From NCBI GenBank assembly GCA_002345925.1, contig DDWM01000034.1, positions 1-9,650 of the forward strand: a stretch of DNA of 9,650 nt, given 5' to 3'. This document shows positions 1-4,008 of the stretch, one piece after another. The translations under genes and the position numbers were made by a program. The notes beneath the pieces are model-generated. The model made no database searches. It was not told the DNA's origin and saw only the letters and a list, made by a program, of their open reading frames with translations. The DNA comes from Actinobacteria bacterium UBA2286 (GTDB lineage: Bacteria; Actinomycetota; Coriobacteriia; Anaerosomatales; Anaerosomataceae). Position 1 is the first letter of the stretch, and the number at the start of each line of letters is the position of its first letter.

Positions 1-280
1 AGTAGAAGTTGTCGAGCAGCCATTCAGCCGACACCGATACCGGTATCTGTTTGCGGACTGCCGAGGCCAGACTTCCGTACACGGCGGTGAGGGACTCTTC
101 GGCGCGCTCCAGAAGCGGGAGCAGCGGTGTGGCTCGCAGTGAGCCGGCCGAAGTCCACTCTTGCGACCCCGCAAGGCCGCGCGCGGCTTCCGCGAGGCGT
201 TCGGCGCTCAGAATCTCCCCGCGAAGGGGATCATCGCCGGACGGCAGTATCCAGCGTTGCGATGAGTCGTTTTTTGCCAT
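1..280 (-). CDS. N-terminal fragment of a cyclic beta-1,2-glucan synthase / GH94-like giant protein (partial)
   Basis: Reading leftward from an ATG at 280-278, the frame stays open for 93 codons to the window edge, so only the N-terminus is present. The fragment ends in S-A-E-W-L-L-D-N-F-Y. This matches the AEWLLDNF(H/Y) motif found near the start of cyclic beta-1,2-glucan synthases and related 'glucoamylase/GH94' giants, just after a helical stretch (here roughly residues 55-78) like the one seen. Full family members have about 2,800 residues, with glycosyltransferase 84 and GH94 phosphorylase-like domains, and make or trim beta-1,2-glucans at the inner membrane. None of those catalytic domains is visible here. 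No signal peptide or membrane segment occurs in the fragment. An in-frame GTG at 286-284 is an alternative start; neither start has a strong ribosome binding site. The gene diverges from the selenoprotein gene, with about 170 bp between them. Family assignment rests on one motif plus general helical similarity. Confidence 0.65.
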   Translation of the reverse strand, partial: MAKNDSSQRWILPSGDDPLRGEILSAERLAEAARGLAGSQEWTSAGSLRATPLLPLLERAEESLTAVYGSLASAVRKQIPVSVSAEWLLDNFY

Positions 281-400
281 ATCCACGCTCTCGGTTCGGT
301 ACTCCGGCCTCGCGCGCGCAAGCGCGTGATAGGAAGGCCCCCAAAACACCATTGTGCCACGAAACCGAGTCTCGGAAGCTCACTTCTCACGGCACGCCCT

Positions 401-429
401 TTGCTGCATGATACCTAGTAGGGTATATC
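401..429 (+). promoter_or_regulatory. Candidate promoter of the rhodanese-selenothioredoxin gene
   Basis: A TTGCTG element (401-406) and a TATATC element (424-429) are separated by exactly 17 bp, resembling sigma-70-type -35 and -10 boxes (TTG conserved; TATA conserved). Transcription would start near 436, leaving a leader of only about 15 nt that consists mostly of the GGAGGAGG ribosome binding site (438-445) in front of the GTG at 451. The rest of the 281-450 interval holds nothing else I can identify; a promoter for the leftward gene must also lie there but is not obvious. Confidence 0.45.
411..426. promoter_or_regulatory. ATACC-N6-GGTAT inverted repeat, possible CsoR/CstR-type operator
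   Basis: The 16-bp sequence ATACCTAGTAGGGTAT contains perfect 5-bp arms (411-415 and 422-426) around a 6-nt centre, and it lies between and over the proposed -35 and -10 boxes, where a bound repressor would block transcription. Operators of the CsoR/RcnR/CstR family (DUF156 repressors) are typically ATACC-C/N-GGTAT dyads of this size. CstR members sense persulfides and control rhodanese-containing operons. The assignment is by resemblance only: no CsoR-family gene lies in the window, and a short dyad like this could serve another repressor. Confidence 0.4.
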
Positions 430-450
430 TGTACCTCGGAGGAGGCTTCA

Positions 451-1185
451 GTGAATCGATTCAAACAACGACTGGCGGGCAGACGCCGCGTCCTTATCGT
501 GGCAGCAGCTGCGGTAGCGACGGTGGCCATGCTTATCTCGGCGGGCTGTGGCGGAGCGCTGCCGGCTACTGGCAACGTCAGCAACAGTGGTGCGCAGGCA
601 CTGATCAAAGACGGCGTGCGCATCGTCGATGTTCGGACGGTATCGGAGTTCGAAGCCGGACACATCCCCGGGGCCGAGAACGTGCCGCTTGACCAGCTCA
701 GCGTGGAGATGGCTTCGTGGGATACCGCCGAGCCGATTCTCGTATACTGCGCGGTCGGCTCGCGCTCCATCGACGCGATGCGCATTCTCAACGACGCGGG
801 TTTTGAGAGCGTCTACAACCTGCAGAACGGGATCGCCGCCTGGGATGGCGACGTGACCACCGATGACGCTGGCCCGGCTGCTACCGGCATTGCGCCTTCC
901 ATAAGTGGGCTTCCGGTGATGTACGAGTTCTACACCGACTGGTGACCAGCTTGTATAACGATGAAGCCCGTGGTCGACGGGCTAAAGACCGAGTACGAAG
1001 GCAAAGTCGAGTTCAAGCTCTACAACGTGGAGAAGGACGCCGAGGGCGCCAAGCTTGCAAACCTGTTCGGTGCGCAGTTCGTTCCGACGTTCGAGTTTGT
1101 GAACGCCGACGGCAGTATCAGCAAGGAAGTCGTTGGCGAAATCACCGAAGCGCAACTGCGTGCGGAGCTAGACAAACTCAAGTAG
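451..1185 (+). CDS. Secreted lipoprotein: rhodanese domain fused to a selenocysteine thioredoxin (TGA 943-945 = Sec165)
   Basis: I read one 244-residue selenoprotein with an in-frame TGA at codon 165. Residues 1-33 form a lipoprotein signal: basic start (R11-R13), hydrophobic stretch 14-29, then S-A-G-C with lipidated C33. Residues about 45-135 are a rhodanese domain: D60-V-R62, the G-H-I-P-G-A motif at 70-75, and active loop C100-A-V-G-S-R105-S, with C100 as the persulfide-carrying cysteine. Residues about 150-244 are a thioredoxin fold: F-Y-T-D-W164, then TGA-P-A-C168 in place of C-x-x-C, P173 in the following helix, the D/E-rich second strand, and cis-proline P212 in F-V-P-T. The TGA falls exactly on the first catalytic cysteine, frame and domain length are intact on both sides, and a SECIS-like hairpin follows. 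The only cysteines are C33, C100 and C168. The start is GTG 451, with GGAGGAGG 5 nt upstream. The ATG at 961 has no ribosome binding site and would give a thioredoxin without an active site, so separate genes are unlikely. Alternatives are a TGC-to-TGA mutation or sequencing error. Probable role: extracytoplasmic sulfur/persulfide transfer or thiol reduction (inferred). Confidence 0.85.
946..983 (+). promoter_or_regulatory. SECIS-like hairpin directing Sec insertion at TGA 943-945
   Basis: A perfect 7-bp stem (AGCCCGT 965-971 with ACGGGCT 977-983) closes a 5-nt loop, GGTCG (972-976). Twenty-six nucleotides separate the TGA from the loop. Bacterial SECIS elements lie within the coding region just after the UGA, with the apical loop roughly 16-37 nt downstream and a G among its first two bases. 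The E. coli fdhF element also presents GGUC at its apex for SelB binding. The stem-loop encodes the start of the helix after the active site, so it is compatible with a thioredoxin sequence. I do not see a clear lower stem or a bulged U, which many but not all bacterial SECIS elements have. Confidence 0.75.
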
Positions 1186-1203
1186 CGCGCTTTACGCAAC
1201 ATG

Positions 1204-1250
1204 ATGCGTCACCGGTAGGTGTTATTCACCCGCCGGTGACGCATTTCTGT
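1204..1250 (+). terminator. Rho-independent terminator of the selenoprotein gene
   Basis: A perfect 12-bp stem (ATGCGTCACCGG, 1204-1215, with its complement at 1233-1244) encloses a second 4-bp stem (GGTG 1218-1221 with CACC 1227-1230) and a TTATT loop, followed by TTTCTGT. It begins 18 nt after the TAG at 1183-1185, so the gene is probably transcribed alone. The U-tract is short, but the stem is very strong. Confidence 0.75.
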
Positions 1251-1261
1251 GTCTCAAGCCG

Positions 1262-1662
1262 GTAACCCGGGTATAGCCAACATGACGGAGGCCGAGAGGG
1301 CCTCCAGAGCCCAAAAGTCATACGGGAGGTGAGGCCGGTCTGATGGCAGAGATCGACTCCCAGGTTTTGGCCGGGGTGGCAGAGGAAGATTCCCGCTCGA
1401 CTGTTGAGTGAAGTAGTTCGTGATCGTGACAGGTCGTCGGAAGGCGACATCCTCGTAACTAGAACAAGTACGCGAGTACTCAAGCGGGGCACAGCGAACG
1501 GGATTCGGGCATAAGCCTCTGTGAATTCGGGAGCGCGGCCGAGAGGGACCACTCACTTGGCTCAAATCTCCCTAGGATGGCTCCTAGTTGGAGCGACTCG
1601 GGCGGTGCGAAGGCTTTCCCGGCTACGGAGATCTCAAGGGCGGATGCGAAGCGTCCGCCCTT
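1262..1662 (+). ncRNA. Unidentified intergenic region dense in hairpins, candidate structured RNA
   Basis: About 430 bp between two terminators carries no convincing gene but several exact stem-loops. These are GGAGGCC-GAGAG-GGCCTCC (1287-1305), enclosed by ATGAC/GTCAT arms at 1282-1286 and 1317-1321; a 6-bp stem with a GGAA loop (around 1434-1449); AGTAC-GCGA-GTACT (around 1468-1481); a CTAGGA/TCCTAG stem extended by CTCC/GGAG (1568-1593); and a 12-bp stem with a GAA loop (1636-1662) that could end the transcript. GNRA-type tetraloops on perfect stems are typical of folded RNAs. I cannot match it to RNase P RNA, tmRNA, SRP RNA, 6S RNA or a riboswitch I know. The short leftward ORFs across it lack ribosome binding sites and are rich in S, P and R, as expected for antisense reading of RNA. 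A relic of a group II intron or another mobile ribozyme is possible, but I see no reverse transcriptase or domain V. Strand is a guess from the terminal hairpin. Confidence 0.35.
1333..1394. repeat. Imperfect direct repeat inside the structured intergenic region
   Basis: Two copies (1333-1361 and 1369-1394) share GGCCGG, then TGGCAGAG, then an A-rich gap and TCCC in the same order, with small insertions in the first copy. The spacing of GGCCGG is 36 bp and of TGGCAGAG 33 bp. This could be a duplicated RNA subdomain or chance similarity in GC-rich sequence. Confidence 0.4.
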
Positions 1663-1665
1663 GTC
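1636..1665 (+). terminator. Possible weak terminator hairpin at the end of the structured region
   Basis: AAGGGCGGATGC (1636-1647) pairs with GCGTCCGCCCTT (1651-1662) around a GAA loop, giving 12 bp with one G-U. Only TTG follows, so the U-tract is almost absent. It may instead be part of the folded RNA or a processing site. Confidence 0.4.
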
Positions 1666-1683
1666 ATGTGCACGGGGCAAGTG

Positions 1684-1717
1684 AAAGGCCCGCCATAGGG
1701 GGTGGCGGGCCTTTCTT
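1684..1717. terminator. Bidirectional terminator, downstream of glnK
   Basis: A perfect 12-bp stem (AAAGGCCCGCCA 1684-1695 with TGGCGGGCCTTT 1703-1714) has a 7-nt loop. Its A-run/T-run ends make it work on both strands: TTTCTT rightward and TTTCAC leftward. It lies 11 bp beyond the glnK stop codon, and so ends the leftward amt-glnK operon and stops any rightward transcript from 1262-1662. Confidence 0.8.
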
Positions 1718-1727
1718 CGGGGGTAGC

Positions 1728-2066
1728 TTAGACCGCGTCGGTGCCGCTCTCGCCGGTTCGGATGCGGACGATGTCCTCCACGTCGCTCACGAAGATCTTG
1801 CCATCACCGATCATCCCGGTGCGAGCCGCCTCGCTGATGGTCGCCAAGACGTCGCCGACCTCGTGATCGTGAACGACTGCCATCACCATTACCTTAGGCA
1901 GCAAGTCGATCGAGTACTCCTGGCCGCGCCACTGCTGCGTGATGCCCTTCTGGATACCGTGGCCTTTGACCTCGGTGACCGTGAGGCCTGCGTGGCCGAG
2001 CCCGACGAGCGCCTGTTTGACTGCCTCAAGACGCTCGGGGCGAACGATTGCTTCTACCTTCTTCAT
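1728..2066 (-). CDS. glnK: PII nitrogen regulatory protein, GlnK type
   Basis: This 112-residue protein has the exact length and register of E. coli GlnB/GlnK. PII trimers bind ATP/ADP and 2-oxoglutarate and, when nitrogen is plentiful, plug the Amt channel with their T-loops. Visible features are the start M-K-K-V-E-A-I-V-R-P; T-loop residues 37-55, with Q39 (2-oxoglutarate/Mg-ATP contact) and Y51, the uridylylation site in R-G-Q-E-Y; the B-loop T-G-M-I-G-D-G-K-I-F-V (83-93) with K90; and the C-terminal R101-I-R103-T-G-E. Compared with E. coli, R38 is I, Y46 is W and K85 is M, but the core ligand residues are kept. The ATG abuts the amt stop codon (TAAATG), and its ribosome binding site, GAGGT, lies inside the last amt codons, so the two are co-transcribed and probably translationally coupled. 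The adjacent amt gene supports GlnK rather than GlnB. Confidence 0.95.
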   Translation of the reverse strand: MKKVEAIVRPERLEAVKQALVGLGHAGLTVTEVKGHGIQKGITQQWRGQEYSIDLLPKVMVMAVVHDHEVGDVLATISEAARTGMIGDGKIFVSDVEDIVRIRTGESGTDAV

Positions 2067-3686
2067 TTAGACCTCACTTCCAACAGGAGCCTCGGTGTAC
2101 GATCCTGCGCCCAGCGCTCCGCTGCCCGCGAAGTCCGGGTAGGCGAGCACGCCCATCTCGGTGGCATCGAGGCCTGCGAGTTCGTCTGCCTCGCTTGAAC
2201 GAAGACCGGTGGTCTTCGACTGGATCTTGAAGAAGATGTACATGGTGCCGAACGCCCAGACAGCGACGACGATGCAAGCGACGAGCTGGGCAACGAACTG
2301 GCCTCCATCGCCATAGAACAGACCTCTCACCGCGCCCTCAACTCCGTTCCAGCCGCCACCATAGGTGCCGTCGGCGAACAGGCCGAGTGCGAGCATGCCC
2401 CAAAGCCCGTTGACGCCGTGTACCGATACGGCGCCGACCGGGTCATCGATCTTCACCACCCGTTCCCAGAAGATGACCGAACCGACTACGAGCAAGCCGG
2501 CAATCAAGCCGATGATTACCGCCGCCCATGGAGTGACGAAGGCGCACGGCGCGGTGATTGCAACGAGACCAGCCAGCATGCCGTTTGCAGTCATTGAAGG
2601 ATCGGGGTGGCCCCAGAGCTTCCACACCAGGAACATGGCCGCAAGGCAGCCAGCCGAGCCGGCGAGAATGGTGTTGGCGATGATGACGGTGAACCGCAGG
2701 TCTCCCGCGGAGAGCGTGCTCATGCCGTTGAAGCCCATCCACCCGAACACGAGGATGATCGTGCCGAGGATGGCCATCGGGATGTGGTGACCGGGGATCG
2801 CCACAGGCGTCCCGTCCGCTTTGAACTTGCCAAGGCGCGGACCGATGACGACGGCTCCAGCCAGTGCCGAAAATCCACCGACTGCGTGGACGACGCTCGA
2901 ACCTGCGAAGTCTACAACGCCGTGTCCGAGGCCTGCGTTGACGCCAAGCTGAGCGAGCCAGCCGCCGCCCCAGACCCACATGCCGAAGAGCGGATATGTG
3001 AAGACCGCCATGAACACGCCGAACGGAACGAATGCCGAGAACTTCCAGCGCTCGGCCATACCACCGGTGACGATCGTCGCGGCGGTGTCCATGAACACCA
3101 TCTGGAACAAGAAGAACGCGAATGCTCCAACGTCGAGCGTTCCGTCGCCAAGGGAACCGAGGAAGAAGCCTTTGGTGCCGGCGACGGCTTGCCCGAAGAG
3201 ATGGAAGGCGTTGCCGTCCAGCACACCCTGCGCGCCTCCAAGGAGTCCGATCGGCCCGAACGAGCCGAACTGGAGCGCGAAGCCGACAGCCCAGTACGCG
3301 AGCGCGCCGATAGCGAAGATGACGAAGTTGGTCATCGCCACATGGGCGGCGTTCTTCCCTCGGCAAAAGCCGGTCTCAACGAGCATGAAGCCCGCCTGCA
3401 TGAAGAAGATGAGCGCCACACCGATGATCACGAAGAACACATTCATCGAAATCGAAAGGTGGCCGACATCGCCAGCCACTTCCTGAAGAGTAGGCGCGCC
3501 AGCCGTTGCGGCCGTCACGTTGTCGATGCCGCCAGTTGCAGAGCCGGTCGGGTCGCCCGCAGCGTACGCGATACCAGTCATAAGCACGACTGCGAGAACC
3601 GTGAGGATCAGGGTGCGCACGCCAGCGCGCAATGCGATATCCCGCCATGTGAGCCGCTCGCAAGCAGCCTTCGTGCGTGACTTCAT
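2067..3686 (-). CDS. amt: Ammonium transporter Amt
   Basis: This is a 539-residue Amt/MEP/Rh-family channel that conducts ammonium across the cytoplasmic membrane. A cleavable-looking signal (hydrophobic residues about 25-40, then A-Y-A-A-G) is typical of Amt. The channel spans about residues 80-490 with the expected 11 helices. Hallmarks are the first-helix motif F-M-Q-A-G-F-M-L-V-E-T-G (95-106), A-Y-W at 130-132, D-F-A-G-S-S-V-V-H (259-267) with the first pore histidine H267, and V-H-G-V-N-G-L-W-G (422-430) with the second, H423. The cytoplasmic tail after about 490 is long and carries S-S-E-A-D-E-L-A-G-L-D, the segment that contacts GlnK in other Amt proteins. The start is ATG 3686-3684, preceded by AGGAGGT (3694-3700) at 7 nt. 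An upstream extension to 3929 is open but lacks a ribosome binding site and adds a charged tail ahead of a good signal peptide. It forms an operon with glnK. Confidence 0.96.
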   Translation of the reverse strand: MKSRTKAACERLTWRDIALRAGVRTLILTVLAVVLMTGIAYAAGDPTGSATGGIDNVTAATAGAPTLQEVAGDVGHLSISMNVFFVIIGVALIFFMQAGFMLVETGFCRGKNAAHVAMTNFVIFAIGALAYWAVGFALQFGSFGPIGLLGGAQGVLDGNAFHLFGQAVAGTKGFFLGSLGDGTLDVGAFAFFLFQMVFMDTAATIVTGGMAERWKFSAFVPFGVFMAVFTYPLFGMWVWGGGWLAQLGVNAGLGHGVVDFAGSSVVHAVGGFSALAGAVVIGPRLGKFKADGTPVAIPGHHIPMAILGTIILVFGWMGFNGMSTLSAGDLRFTVIIANTILAGSAGCLAAMFLVWKLWGHPDPSMTANGMLAGLVAITAPCAFVTPWAAVIIGLIAGLLVVGSVIFWERVVKIDDPVGAVSVHGVNGLWGMLALGLFADGTYGGGWNGVEGAVRGLFYGDGGQFVAQLVACIVVAVWAFGTMYIFFKIQSKTTGLRSSEADELAGLDATEMGVLAYPDFAGSGALGAGSYTEAPVGSEV

Positions 3687-4008
3687 GAGCCACACCTCCT
3701 GTTGTCCGACAACCTCATTAGAGTGAGGGCCCGCGCAGACTATCGATCGCTCGTCGCCGAACCAGTATCCGAGACTCCGAAACCGGTTCGGCAGACGCCA
3801 TTGTCTGCCGGTTGTGCGGACGGGAGCGTCGCCGGGAATCGGCGACCGAGACCTCTCGCAACCCACGCTACGCTTCGCTGATTTCGGAGAGGTTTCCGGT
3901 GCAACAAAGGGTGGTGAACGTTTGAGCACGCTTGTGTGACGGGGCGGCCATGCCGATAACAGGTGTACTGTATAGAGGCTAGTCGGTCGATCGGAGGTGC
4001 CCCAAAGA
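3687..4008. promoter_or_regulatory. Divergent intergenic region of amt and the sensor kinase, with three inverted repeats
   Basis: Both promoters must lie here. Perfect inverted repeats are GTTGT-CCG-ACAAC (3701-3713), directly beside the amt ribosome binding site; CGGCAGAC-N6-GTCTGCCG (3789-3810); and GTCGCCG-GGAAT-CGGCGAC (3828-3846). None has a U-tract, so they are more likely operators or leader structures than terminators. A weak rightward promoter for the kinase may be TTGTGT (3932-3937) with GATAAC (3955-3960) at 17 bp spacing. I do not see a sigma-54 promoter or a GlnR/NtcA-type consensus with confidence. Confidence 0.4.

Noticed and set aside
961..1185. Independent small thioredoxin-like gene starting at ATG 961
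   Set aside because: No ribosome binding site, and it would lack the first strand and active site of the fold; the frame is continuous with the upstream ORF through the TGA.
1282..1408. A second possible TGA read-through: a 16-codon frame from ATG 1282, TGA at 1330, open again to TGA 1406
   Set aside because: No ribosome binding site, no domain, a G/R-rich translation and no cysteine-site logic; it lies in the hairpin-rich region.
1226..1565. Two overlapping leftward ORFs of 103-108 codons in the intergenic region
   Set aside because: No ribosome binding site, no recognisable domain, S/P/R-rich composition, and hairpins throughout suggest antisense translation of a structured region.
2607..3680. 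357-codon rightward ORF opposite amt
   Set aside because: It is antisense to a clear Amt gene; its very acidic/basic E-R-H-D composition is a codon-bias shadow.
3687..3929. 81-residue N-terminal extension of Amt
   Set aside because: It has no ribosome binding site, is charged and ahead of a good signal peptide, while ATG 3686 has AGGAGGT at ideal spacing.
3997..4008. GTG 3997 as start of the sensor kinase
   Set aside because: It lies inside the GGAGGTG ribosome binding site that serves the GTG at 4009.
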